A stretch of 64,000 bases of DNA from Siphonodentalium dalli (GCA_032622095.1 CP136066.1:196344816-196408815), one strand, 5' to 3'; counted from the first letter of the stretch, positions 37,401-49,219 are shown. A program made the numbers and translations. Notes: a model not told the origin generated them from the sequence alone.

Positions 37401-37794
37401 AGTGTATATGTTTGCTCTGCCGGTCTTACTGACATTAATATACGACGCCGTCTGCTTCGTTTGGATAATTATCTCGATTGAAAGGCAAGCCGGCCAATCT
37501 GCCAGAATATTGCATCGAAAACCGGATAAGAAAAGATTTTTCGCATATGTGAGAATAGCGTCGATCATGGGTCTGACTTGGATTTTCGGTTTTCTCTCAT
37601 CCTTCACGGGCATCGAGGCATTAGGCTATCTCTATGTAATCACCAACAGTTCTCAGGGAATCTTTGTAGCAGCGTCATTTCTTATAAAGAAGAGAGTTTA
37701 TGCCTGCATTAAGGAGAAATTCAGCACTCAGCAACGAATTGAACGACCGGCGAGGGATTCGAGGGGAACTGGCACAGCCTCTACGTCATTATGA
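34475..37794 (+). pseudogene. Receptor B: somatomedin-B plus seven-helix GPCR with one premature stop
   Basis: One continuous frame covers about 1,100 codons except for a single TAA at 36613-36615, where copy A has GAA (Glu). The layout matches copy A: signal-peptide end, linker, somatomedin-B-like domain with all eight Cys (34993-35097), a large Cys-rich ectodomain with KNIYCGMCNG, then seven helices (about 36960-37705) including FGFLSSFTGIEALG and NSSQGIFVAASF. The stop falls about 115 codons before helix 1, so normal translation would give an ectodomain without an anchor. The rest of the frame, including the helices, is undamaged, so the nonsense change is recent, polymorphic or an error. 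No canonical GPS motif. Confidence 0.88.
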
Positions 37795-38679
37795 CTTCTT
37801 CGTCAGCTGTTCGTGGAATGGACGAATGTTCAAGAACCATACGCAGATGACAGACATAAAATACAAACAAGTGCAGAAGGGTTCCTTATCGTTGATGGGA
37901 AATGTTTATATACTATGTATATTTATACATGTATACATAACAGATAGTATATTCATATGACCATTTTCTAAGAGAACTACTCGTCAATAGGTTTATAGTA
38001 CACAATATGCCGGTACCATTTCTAGGCAGACGGGAGTGGTACTGGACACCTTTCGCATAATGAACGACGGCAGATTATTATTACGAATAGCTACTTGTAG
38101 TCGGTCCAAAAACAATCGTGCTTGCCACTCGCAATAATTATTAGTTATCAAATCATAGCTCAAAAAGCACTTTGTGTTTGGCAAGATTCTCGCGTTTCAT
38201 AACGAAGAACGAATTGATTATCACTAATAGGTAAAAATTAATGCCACATGGCGATCACAATTTAAGGACATTATCTCAGAATCATCTCCAACATTGAGGA
38301 GCTGAGAAACGATCACGAATTTATTACTATGTCATGTATTTGTGAGTTTTGTTGAAAATCCGAAACCGTAATCGTAACAGCGAATGGGGAAAACGACAAC
38401 GAATAGAAATAACACACATTCTAGTGACGTAGTACCCTATTCGTAATAATCATCTGTCGTAGTTTATTAATGCGAAAGATGTATAATAATTGTCGTGTCG
38501 TTTTACGTGCATGTACGTGTTCATTTTGCGCATCATACGAGTTCATCAGGTCAAGTGGCTTAAACTTTCAGTTTAATGCATGACTTTATTCAACTACTTT
38601 ACATGCGCTTTGATGAACTGAGTACTCCGATTCTCTACCGAGCGTTCTGTTCTCTGCGAATAGCTCGATTCTCTGCTAA

Positions 38680-39470
38680 AGCCCCGGTTCCATATTCCCT
38701 ATTTTCTGTCCCGAATTAGTATATTCCATAATATTCGGCACCAATTCGGGACCAGACCAAATCGGCAGCATTCGAGTGAATTCTGGACGAGTTTTATTCA
38801 AAAAAGCCGCCGAACTGATTCCGAATTATGACAAAATTTAATCGTCCCGAACATTGCCGAGTATTCCAGAATGCTTCCGAATTTCTTCCCGAATGATCAA
38901 GAATTATCTCGAACTGATACCGAAATTTCATGCGAGTGGCTGCCGAATTGCCCAGATTACTACCGACTTACACCGAATTGTTGCCGAATACCCCGAATCA
39001 ATGCCGAACTGGAATTGAATTGATGCCGAATTGGTATTCAATTGCTGCCGAACGTCCCGAATCGATGGCCAATTTTGCAGATACACCGGATCTCAGTATA
39101 AAAGCAGCCACACATGGCGAATTCGGGAATAACCTACCGAATACTGCCGACTACTCCACCCGAATATTGCCGAGTACTGCAGACTACTCCCGAATAGGTG
39201 CCGAATTGCTCCCGAATTTCTCACGATGATTGACAATCGGGAGCGATTCGGCTTGGTTCCCGATAGTTTTGAACATTTCAAAACTGTCGGGAGCGAGTCC
39301 AGAATTGTCCCGAATCGACCCCGATAGCACCGATATCCCCGATCATGTTCGGGGTAAAAATTCACTGTCCCGACTCGTCCCGAACTTACTCCACGATTTT
39401 TGCAAAATTATGATTCGGGAGTCATTCGGGAACATTCGGGGTTGAAAATCGGGAATATGGAACCGGGGCT
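38680..39470. mobile_element. TAA-flanked inverted-repeat element packed with CCGAA motifs
   Basis: The 791-bp unit has 20-bp terminal inverted repeats (AGCCCCGGTTCCATATTCCC) and a TAA on both sides (38677-38679, 39471-39473), which fits the 3-bp TWA target of PIF/Harbinger elements. The interior holds roughly 35 copies of CCGAA or its complement, mostly as CCGAATT or CCCGAAT every 10-30 bp, forward in most of the left two thirds and reversed toward the right end. Frames inside just translate the motif. No transposase. Confidence 0.85.
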
Positions 39471-39473
39471 TAA

Positions 39474-39699
39474 GATAAAGTAGTACATGCCGCCCGCTTG
39501 ATTTCTACTAATATGACTACATAATTAGTCATAAACATGACACACAATGAGAGGCGGCCATATCCATTTACATGTGTAATCAGATCCATTGGCACGTCCG
39601 ATATTATACAGCTGCTTCAAAGAACACTTAATTGCAAATAAAACATTTACACCAAGTGTCTCCCTCTGTATAGCGTCCTATGATGTCCCTAATATTAAT
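39474..39699. other. No recognisable feature
   Basis: Short AT-rich spacer. Confidence 0.4.
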
Positions 39700-40400
39700 G
39701 ACCACATTTTTATGTCATCGCTAGATAGAACCGAATGTCTATATTTTACGGACATCGAGATATAATTGAAAGGCAATGTTATTTAATGGAAAACGTCTGG
39801 TTGCTAACTCTCGCATGAAACATTGCCACTCATCCAGTCGGTCATGCTCAATGAGAAAGTCTACTATATCTGACAACAACTGTGACAATTCGTCTATAGC
39901 ACGAGTAGAGTCAGATTATGTCATGTTAATGTCCGATTCTCCTTGAAACAGTTCTTTGTGTAAACTCTCATCTCGCATCACTTTCTTCAGAGAACTTTCA
40001 GATGTGTCGGCTTTGGTTTCTTCCGGAAAAGTAAAAACGCAATCATCCTCGTTTAAGCGGATGGATGCCACGTCACAGAGTAGTGTTTTTTAGAATAATC
40101 CCGAAATGCTTCGCCATGTACTGTGTGTTGCGAATATCATCACTCGATACGCCGCACAGCAAGATAACCTCGATGTCCTTGTGTGCAATGAGGGTATGCT
40201 GCAGCATCTCGTGTCCATGTTCAATCATTGCTTGACAATAATAGTATCGCCATTTCTGAGGAATAGATATTGAAAACCGTGAAAATGTTTTTCATGTAAA
40301 TTCAACAATCAAGACTGTGGCGAAACGCTTAAAGTGTCCTTGTCTCTTTGCTAAAACTCGTCATCAACAGCAGCAACAACAACAATAAAAGGTCGGCGAA
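39700..40400 (-). pseudogene. Decayed coding stretch, possibly TIR-like
   Basis: On the minus strand, protein-like frames follow each other with breaks. From about 40380 down: FKRFATVLIVEF, a stop, FSISIPQKWRYYYCQAMIEHG, DIEVILLCGVSSDDIR. After a shift near 40090 come RLNEDDCVFTFPEE and LKKVMRDESLHKELFQGES, a TAA near 39920, then QLLSDIVDFLIEHD and RRFPLNNIAFQLYLD down to about 39740. The W-x-x-Y...A helix followed by a VILL strand resembles the second half of a TIR domain. The C-terminal helical part is not one I can name. At least one frameshift and three stops mean it is non-functional as it stands. Confidence 0.35.
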
Positions 40401-40409
40401 CTCGTGTCC

Positions 40410-41120
40410 CCCGAAAGGTGGCTGTTTAGTAACTTATATTAAGGATAGATTTTGTTTAATTCTGTCAAAATTCATTGGACCGTGACCAACTTCAAACTCG
40501 GCCTTTGTCTTCTGAAATTTGACCTACGTACCACATATCAAGAGATTCAGTTGAATTTAAAAACAATCAGATAACTAAAAGTAAAGTTATCAGCCGGAAA
40601 CCAAAATAATCGGCAAAAATTGGCGGATCACACCCAAATTCGAACTTGACCTGTATTTTCTTGTGGTTAATCTACAGACCAAATTAAAAAACAATCAGAA
40701 TACATAATCTAAAGTTATCACCCGGAAACCAAAATAATCGTAAAATTATAATTCGACAAGGACCATACCTCCGGCAAAATTGGCGGACCGAACCCTTGTT
40801 CGAACTTGGCATGTATTTGGAGCTCATAAACTTACATACCAAATTTGGTTCAGATCCGATCACACAAACTAAAGTTATCATCCGGAAACCTTAAAATGAC
40901 AAAATTCTGTCGAAAAAGGAGCCATAACTCCATACCGAACTTGACCTGTATTTCGAGCTCATAAACTCGCATACCAAATTTAGTTTCGATCCGTTAGCCC
41001 AAAATAAAGTTCTCATCCGGAATCCTTCCGCACGGACGGATGCGCGGGCGTCCCGACGACTCGACGACCTGACGGAGGGACGTGCATCGGCTATTTTAAA
41101 AGTCTCACACAAAATTCGGG
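40410..41120. repeat. Diverged repeats, 130-160 bp spacing, related to the 14.5-16.2 kb family
   Basis: Phrases such as 'acttgacctgtatttcgagctcataaact', 'ATACCAAATTTGGTTCAGAT' and 'aaagttatcatccggaaacc' recur near 40.52, 40.65, 40.81 and 40.94 kb. The block ends in a CGGACGGATGCGCGGGCG stretch like the GGAC run at 16.17 kb. The minus-strand frames here are translations of the repeat. Confidence 0.65.
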
Positions 41121-42220
41121 GGACAAAAAGAAAACTAAACTCGTTCGCAGACGTATTTACTTCACTGCGCCTAAACATAAACAGGAGAAACGCATACTAT
41201 ACATAAAATTCACTTAAAAGTATCATAAAATAAAAGTGCTTTCAAAAATGTTCTACAGTTCTAACAATAGTCACAATTCCTGTCCCAGTTTTTACTAAAA
41301 ATAAAACGAAACGACTATTGCCCAGTGACATATGCTGAATTTATTATCCCTCTGGCTGAAACTTATCAATCAATATAAAAACTTCATGAACTAGATAATG
41401 TCAACTGTACGTGCACACGAAGAGAAATAATGTCCGCAAGAAACAACAATATCAAATGTGTTCAGTAATTGTTTGCATGTATTAACTCTGTGAGAGAAAG
41501 ATATGTTATAAGTGTGAGCAGATAACTGTATTTAGGTAATGTGAATCCAATACAATATCCACAATAATTGTTTGAACATGATTTTGGGGTTGGATGTGGA
41601 CAAGTAAAAACTACTCCGCACATATGCGGAGCCACCGCGACAAAGTTCCAAAGAATCGGAGCTCTCAACAGAGAACTGGAACATTCACCATATTTTCATT
41701 ATAGCTTCTTTTCTCGAAAAACAAAAATGCGAGTTATAGTTGATTTTTTTAGCATCCCCCAGTAGATGTCAGGGGCTCCATATTTTAAAAGATACGACGA
41801 ATTTTTATGAGTATTAGCTTGTAAAAATGTTGTGGAAATGAAGAATTTTCATCACCAAATGACAAATACCGAGTAATTTCTCCCAATAATATTTGAAAAT
41901 ATGACGATAAACTGACATATATGGGACACATATGGGACATATATTACTGACCTTCACTTGTGCGTCCATTGTTCTTTCTGCTGTAATGATTCGAGGTAAC
42001 ACGTGGCAGAAAACTTGATGTGAGTATGACGATGTCATGAAAATGAGCAAAAATACAAAGAATCGGAAACTTTGTTCGGTAAAGAATGTAAATATTGCTC
42101 GGGATTACGCGAACTTGTGAGTTGGGTTAGATTCAAGGTGGGGTGCAGTTGGAAATTCCAACAATGGACAGTCGCACCCCCTACAAAGCAGGACCTCTAA
42201 ACCCGTCACTGTATGTATAT
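41121..42220. other. Intergenic DNA
   Basis: No gene or element recognised. Confidence 0.45.
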
Positions 42221-42678
42221 GTGACCCGCCATATCAAATCCAGTCGTAAGTCGGGATTTTTTTACCCTGTGCCAATGCATTCTCTTATACATGCGAGTCG
42301 ACCATAGGTCGCCTCGCATATATAAGAGAATGCATTGGCCTAACAATTTTTTATCATTTTTTTTAAATAAATGTTTCTTACAATTTTTAGGACATAAAAT
42401 AAAAAACAGCCATTACCCTGCAGGGAGCCCCACACATATATAGAAGCATATAGAAGAGTGTCGTCTGCTCATGTTTTTCTGGGGCTCTGTATGGGTGAAA
42501 TTATAAAATTGTTCAAGAATACAAGAACAAATTATTAAAATTGTAAAAAAAATGTTAGGCCAATGCATTCTCTTATATATGCGAGGCGACCTATGGTCGA
42601 CTCGCATATATAAGAGAATGCATTGGCAAAGGGTAAAAAAAATCCCGACTTACGACTGGATTTGAAATGGCGGGTCAC
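42221..42678. mobile_element. Double-hairpin element, copy 3, with GTGACCCGCCAT termini
   Basis: The 458-bp unit has long terminal inverted repeats of about 45 bp (GTGACCCGCCAT, then CAAATCCAGTCGTAAGTCGG, then a T run). Just inside lie the same two hairpins found at 16.6 and 25.6 kb (about 42266-42340 and 42559-42627). The core contains an unrelated insert (42.41-42.49 kb). The outer ends differ from the TTAA-flanked copy at 25.57 kb although the hairpin module is the same. No TTAA flanks. AT on each side may be a short duplication. Confidence 0.85.
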
Positions 42679-43324
42679 ATGTGTCCACAACGCACTCAGC
42701 GTGGACTATACATGTTCACAAGTAGATTATTTAACTAACTGTCCATTACGTTTGAATCCATTGAAACGTGCCATCTCATTTCTTCCATATATATGAACAT
42801 ACATGTACATGAACACGCACATGGAATTCCCTTGAATACGCAACAAATGTAACATGCACGTGCATAGTACGTGTGCCTGCATGACACCTGCTAATAAACC
42901 TCCTTTGGTTGCGTTGCACACCATCATCAGACAGTATTTATAATAATAGATTATAATCAAGGTGCGTGACCACCGATGGATAGCTAATCACAGCAAATCA
43001 AGCTGACACACTGACCCATATACACAGGCTAAAAGCGGACTGGTCTATCATTGCTTACAAAATAATATTGCTCGAGTTAATTGTTGAAAGGCAATCATCT
43101 ATGACGGAATGACACCAGATAAAGATCTAACTCAAATGCAGAGCGAATTAGAATCTATACGACAAGTTGCTTGTATTGAATAATTTAATACATAAGATGA
43201 AAACAGGATAGCTGCATCCCCGGATAGCTGTAATTGTTACCCGGCGAAGTATAAACACTATATTGTTATCGTTAACCGATTAACTCGGATAGGATCTTAG
43301 CCGGCTAATGTATAAACACCCACT
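42679..43324. other. No recognisable feature
   Basis: Intergenic DNA with short frames only. Confidence 0.4.
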
Positions 43325-43880
43325 AAGTGAGAAAGCGTGATAAGTATCATGCACTGTTATGCAATAGCTCCCCGTGCTTATCTGATTCCCGTATACTCTC
43401 TACGGGGAGTTACAGCTTCTGATGCAACTATTGCTGTCGCGTTTGTCGTTGGAGCAAGACCAGATATTGTCGCTCTGTTGTCGTGATGAATAATGTTTCA
43501 CATACCACACGTGAGTAAGCTTTATACATCTCTTAAACTCCATCTTGGCAGTATATACATACATATTTATCTCACCACGATTTTCAATGAAGATTCATTC
43601 AGAGTTCTGACCCAGGCACAATAATATAATCGTTTATAGAATACAATTTGGACCACATAACTTATCACCGGAAGAAACAACAGTTGTTTCAAGATTGATG
43701 CTGCAGTTTCTCATCTATTGTCATTTTTAGTGATCGAAATTGTTTTTCCAAAAATGCTATGTTCCAAAGTGTAAGGATCGAATTAATAATTGATATGTCC
43801 GTCGGGTCAGTTGAAGTTTGAAACGCATTTCATATGTCAGTTAAATGGAGATACGACCTTCGCAGTGGGTAAAAAATATC
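43325..43880. repeat. Dispersed repeat R2, copy c
   Basis: Matches the 26166-26790 and 54467-54835 copies. It has the cleanest short frame of the family: ATG near 43356, 48 codons, ending at the shared TGA, with PRAYLIPVYSLRGVTASDAT and VVGARPDIVALLS. Confidence 0.8.
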
Positions 43881-44539
43881 AAAACTGTCTGTAAAACAAT
43901 CGCCATTGATTAGAAAATAGAACAATGAATCTTTATCCTTATTTGTATCGTTGGTAACTCACAATGACGAGATTTCGCGCGTTGAACCCATTGTTATATA
44001 GAAGTTACAATGTTACAATGCTAGTCGTTTTATAAAACATCGCTCATTGCTATTCTAAAGATTTAATTAGAACTCAGTTTGTTTTCGGGAATCATTTACA
44101 TTGTTCTGATCTTAATAGGCTTAATTGAACACCTTCGTGATTGATCGGATTTGCTCGACTGCGAATTGATATAATTTCTGACACTGTAACAGTACGGTTT
44201 AAATAAATGTAAAAAGGTTTTAACACCTGATATCTCGTCATTGGGATTTGTCAGTTATTTAAAAAATAACTATTGTTTCGATTAAGGTTATGCAGTTATA
44301 ACAAACAGCTTAAAAACTAATAATATAACGCGCATAGAATATGAAGTCGTGAAGATAGGACACTGCATTCAATATCGGAATTGACCATTTCCATTTATGT
44401 TAGGAATAATAAAATATATAAAAGTTAAAATTCGCCCCCCCCCCCCCCCACGGTCCCAATTTATTTACATTGGCCTTCGGAAAGTGATGATACGAGAAAC
44501 AATCTTAAATACAACAGAAAGGGTCTGTTTTCCAGACTT
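43881..44539. other. Intergenic DNA
   Basis: No gene recognised. A C homopolymer lies at about 44437-44449. Confidence 0.4.
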
Positions 44540-44870
44540 CATGATTGCATCTCAGTTTCACGCGCGTAAATTTTCGGGACTAAACCGGACAGTAATTTCT
44601 AAGTGGGTGTCTTTGGAACACTGAGACACTCCTTGACGATATTCAATATATGCGTTTGTATGAGGAGAACAGGTCTTTCGATTGGTATATAGGTTGTGAC
44701 AAAAAATGCCTGATATGATTGTGAGAATTTGCATTTTCTTGGATATTTTGCGGAAGAAATCGTCTCGCGGCGATGATTCAAAGGTATTTTTTCGCGATAG
44801 AACGCTGACAACTGATTTCAACCGATCGTCGGGGGCCGACTATCAGTGACGAAATATTTACTTACCTTTA
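44540..44870. repeat. Third copy of the receptor 5'-flank sequence
   Basis: This stretch aligns by eye with 16270-16510 and 34050-34290. Shared landmarks are 'atttctaa(a/g)tggg', 'gcggc(a/g)atg-tt-aaa', 'aactgatttc', 'atcgtcggg' and 'gaaatatttact'. No receptor coding sequence follows it. It is either a fragment of a third duplicate or a mobile segment that the receptors share. Confidence 0.5.
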
Positions 44871-47344
44871 CCTATTTAGAAGGTGTGTCTAAATGTGTTT
44901 ATTTGCAGCAAAACGGTGTCAGAAAGTGTCTGCAAACTTTGAAAACAAAGACTCCTCGCCTCGGACTCCATAACTTCGGGTTTCCGTTTCTGTCCGTTGA
45001 TCCACTGTGAAATTTAGGTTATCGAGAAATAACTTTAATGGCTATAAATGTGTGACAACCAATGGTTTTATATTATTATGTGGATTGACAGATTGTGATT
45101 AAATTATAAAATAATGGCAAATTCGATCTTGATGCAGCAAATAACTAAATATAATAATTTACCCACACTTAATCCCGTTCATTTAAAATTTGGTACACGT
45201 TTGGTCGGTACCTTTTGTCAAAAGTGAAGAAACTCGATACAATGTCAATTATTCGTAATTAAGGACATCCTGATTATTCAGGAATTATATTTTGTGATTA
45301 GTTGGTGTACTGGAACCGTTACATCAAGCAAACTCGTGCCAAATTATAGATATCTTGAATGCATTATAGTCGGGAGCCCACGTATTATTCGAACTAATGA
45401 GTACGAAAGGTTTATGTGCCTGAGTTGTCGGGAGGACGGGGCTGACGGCACAAACCCAATTCTTAAGTTCCGCAACTACAGCACAAAAGGGGCAAGTACC
45501 CACCAAAAACCACGAAAATCACATTTAGCCGTACTTTCGAGTACGAAAAAACATTACTTAAGAAATGTTTTTTTGCAGCATTTTCAGATAAGAAGGGTAT
45601 TTAAACAGAATCCCTCAAAACGAAAAAATCACTTTTATTCGAACTTTCGCGTACGTCTCTGAAATTTTCTATTGTCATTCTTAGATATATACTAAACATG
45701 AAAACCCACCTTACGAAGCGGATTTATGCCGCATTTTCAAATAAGAAGGGGTAGTTTGACCCCTAGTTATGTCACTCAACTTTTAAACAATCTAACATAA
45801 CCAGTAGTATGGTCGTTGAAGCTGAATTTGGGGATCAACCCGGAAGAAATTGGATACAAGCTGTGTTTGTGTCATTCGACAACATATCCAAAATTCGCAA
45901 ACATCCGCTCATGGGAAACTTCAGGATCTAAGATGACGTAAAAGATGGCCGCCAAATGAATAATTTTCCAGTCAAAACCCACTGATATGCAAACCCTCAG
46001 TGAATATGGAAAAATTCTGACCAAAACGGATTCCATATTGATAGTAACATATGATAGAACATACATAGAGATAATTTGGTTGTCAATTGGGACAAACTTC
46101 TGGCAATATAACCGCCGAATTCGAGAAATTTATAATTTTAAAGTATATATTTTTCTAAGACAATATTCAATTATATTAGCATATCAAATTTGTCTGGGAT
46201 ACATGCTCATTTTGGTATCATTCGAACCGGTAAAGCCACAGGAACAACATATCCAACATTCGCCGAATCCACGCACGGACAAATATTTCAGACCACTTTG
46301 AATTACAACACATGTTTGACTCTCAAAGTCCGTTTTCATCAATTTATGTAACCGATTATGAACATGGAGGAATTTATGTGCTTGATTTGCCTGTATACTC
46401 TACGAGAACTGCGATTTGTAAGTGCATAGTAGCGAATAGTACGATTACCAAGTTGATGTGTACCACTGATATCTTTATAAGCTGGCTGGCAATATCAGTT
46501 CGTTCTACAATAAAGAGCGTTTGCTACAGAACACATGTTATATGTTATAAGCTTCCAGGCAACGTCGCTTTGTAATACAATGAAGACAGTTTGCTACAGA
46601 ACACGTGCCATATGCTTGTGCTAACAGATGCGCATTATGGGTCTCGCCTATCGACTGGTTTTTGTTTTTTTTTTACAAACAGCTTCATTGCGGGTCTCAT
46701 TGCGGGTTGTGTATGTCCAAGTAGTTATACTTTTATTTGCAACAGCACTTATAACTTTTCTCCCGTTGAAACCTAACGGTGCCAGCGTACGCAGGAGACC
46801 TGTTACTATGCATATTCTATATGTCTGCCATTTAATGTATTGTCAATCCATATTATCAGTTGGTCTTGTATTGAACATAGAGTCATGGCAGTATTTTGCG
46901 AGCCGCAAAAAGTTACGCAATTTCGGTATTTCGGTATGACATGTGTTTTATGCCCATCCGGTTTTGATGACAAACCTTCCGCCATCGTGTCTAAGAAAGC
47001 ATTGTGACATTCAATTTGATCAATTTATGAAATAAACGTGGGCGGCACGACCTGAAAGATTATTTGAATGGGCGCTATCAGATGACACCAGTCGGTAAAG
47101 TTCTTGCCCATTCTTGTCCTTAGAGATTTCACAGACCCAAAAGGCGATAACCATTGGTCAAATAGCTCCAAAAAAAACAACAACTGAGAACTGGTGAGTT
47201 GTCGTTTGATTCCAAGAAAGACTGTATTTTCTGTGTTACGCCTGCCATTATACACGTAGATCCTCGACGTCCAGACAAATCAGGGGCGAGGCAAGTAACA
47301 ACCCTCCCGATGGGGGGGGGGGGTGTATAGCCATAATGCAGTTA
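44871..47344. other. Repeat-rich intergenic DNA
   Basis: 45.5-45.75 kb repeats a 'gcattttca(g/a)ataagaaggg' phrase. 45.85-46.3 kb has pieces related to the 49 kb 'GCCATCTTGG' family. 46.5-46.62 kb holds a duplicated 'tttgctacagaacac-tg' unit. The 122-codon plus-strand frame at 45294-45662 spans such repeats and is not called as a gene. Confidence 0.45.
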
Positions 47345-49070
47345 CACATATGATTTCTGGGAAGGCAGTATCAAGGGCAATGTGTGGACATTTCATAACT
47401 GATGCTGCTCTTACAAATAACCCGATACCAGACATTGTACCATCTACAGAAACAGGTATTAGTCCGACGAGCCCATGGGTGGCCGAACAGTGCAGAATAT
47501 GAACATGCTCGATGCTTCGCCTAAATCAGTCTGACGAAATCACAATTCCTAGAATCGATAGATAGATCAATCTTTGTTGACAATAAGGGTCACATTCACA
47601 GGTAGAGTAATTTGGACCAAGAAACAAATAAAAAGAACTTCTGAGCAAGTATTAAGTGATTGATGTTGATTGGTGAAATAAAAGTGATACAACTTGCTTA
47701 ATGTTGACGTCTAACAGTCATCAGATATAGGAGAAGGTTGAGATGAACGCAATGAGTGATCTATACAAAGCCTTTGAAAGTAGAGTAATTGCTGCATCTG
47801 CTGTGTCTGGGTGCCAACCATTGTTAAAACTCGAGGAATGATTGAGAAAATATAAATCTTTGTTTATTGAGACATGGCTAAATATTGTTCATACGAACTG
47901 ACAACAATACCTAAAGTGTTGACTTATTATGTCCAGGGTTGTGATCTGCAGGAGCAAGCCATCGCTGTTATCGATGGTGGGGCTGTTCCCCACATAATTA
48001 ACTGGGCAAAACATGCACATACGAGAAGTAGCTAACAAATATGTTAAGTACGTGCGAACGAAATATGGAGTTGGGTGCATCGTGTTCGATGGTTATGGAA
48101 ATGGTCCATCGATCAACGACCACGAACACCGAAGGCGAAGTGGGAAAACGTGTGCAGATGATCAACTCAAAGACCACACGGATGTTCAAGTGAATCAAGA
48201 GAGATCTCTCAAACGAGAACAATAACAGTAAGTTTATTGATTTGTTGAGTCAACTACCGAACGCATAATTATGGACAAACAATATACAAGAGTACAGGAG
48301 AGTGAGGAGACGCGGACACATTGATAGTTGGCTCTGTCATTGAATACGCATCACATTCCAATCAGACACCGATAGACTGATTCTATTGATGTATCATTGC
48401 ACATCAGATAAATTACGAAAGACAAGTAAAAGAGGCATTACACTATGGAAAATTGTCGAAATCGTGAATAAGGCGGGTGATGCCACACCAAAAACATTTG
48501 GTTTCTGCATGCGTGGTTAGGTTGTGACACCACTTCTGCCATATTTGTGCATGATAATACCAAGAATTACCCAGAATCGGCTGACGTTGGGCATCCATCA
48601 CTAATCACATGGATAATATCGAAGCCACCCAACATGAAATAGGAAAATTAGAGAAAAAAAATGTTTTTCATTATGTGCGGTGGAAAGTCGGAAGAAAATT
48701 TGAATACTCTACGTTATCCTAAATGTATGGACATGGTTTCGTCGAGCAAAGGATCAATCGATCCTCAGAAACTCCCACAGACAAAAGGACGGCATATTTC
48801 CACAGTCTGAGAGTTCACCTACACGTAATGATTTGGAACTCCGACATGATGTGTTGCACCCTTGGGAATGTGGATGGAAGGTGAATGTCTCAGAACTCTT
48901 CCCAATTATGAGTGACCAGGATGCAGCACCTTGTGAACTTTTGAAGTTCGTTCGTTGTAAATGAAAGTTGTCGTCCACGAATCCATGTGGCAGTAACTTG
49001 TGTTCGTGTCGCAAAAATGGACTAAAATGTGTTGTAGCATGTGGAGATTGTCGCGAAGGCTGAACAAACT
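47345..49070 (+). pseudogene. Decayed PIN/FEN-like nuclease gene with Cys-rich (CXC-like) tail
   Basis: Protein-like segments follow in order on the plus strand through several frames: GKAVSRAMCGHFITDAAL (about 47350), VIDGGAVPHIINW (about 47970), YVKYVRTKYG and IVFDGYGNGPSINDHEHRRR (48040-48140), SKFIDLLSQL (about 48230), DTDRLILLMYHC (about 48370), FLHAWLGCDTTSAIF (about 48505), GGKSEENLNTLRYPK (about 48680), ECGWKVNVSELFPIMSDQ (about 48870), and a Cys-rich end, CGSNLCSCRKNGLKC-ACGDC (about 49000). FDGY, DTD and GCDTTS are spaced like acidic sites of PIN/FEN nucleases, and the tail resembles TSO1/tesmin CXC metal-binding regions. Such multi-copy genes are common in invertebrates. Multiple frameshifts and stops make this copy dead. 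Confidence 0.6.
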
Positions 49071-49219
49071 CAGAGGAAATTAGACATGACAGTTCTGAAG
49101 ATGATAACTGAGTACATGACGGTTTCTTGTACGTTGTTCGAGTTGTTTGGCAGAGGCTAATTGTGACATTTTAATTGGAGATTATTCTTTAAGAAAGACA
49201 TACGCTTGGAATTTTCAAA
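49071..49219. other. No recognisable feature
   Basis: Short spacer after the decayed gene. Confidence 0.4.

Larger units (their letters stand above)
33430..38570. other. Segmental duplication, copy B
   Basis: This copy matches 15330-21530. It lacks the two elements inserted in copy A and lacks about 100 bp near the 3' end (junction near 38.51 kb, 'gtacgtgttcattttgcgca'). Confidence 0.85.

Noticed and set aside
38930-39445. Frames with RIGAELLPN-like periodic peptides
   Set aside because: Direct translation of the CCGAATT motif array in the 38680-39470 element.
45294-45662. 122-codon plus-strand frame
   Set aside because: Includes repeated 'gcattttca-ataagaaggg' units and matches local repeat structure rather than a domain.
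47308-47322. Poly-G and poly-C runs (also near 16144, 21881, 44437, 54893)
   Set aside because: Homopolymers of uncertain length, prone to sequencing error. No function can be argued.
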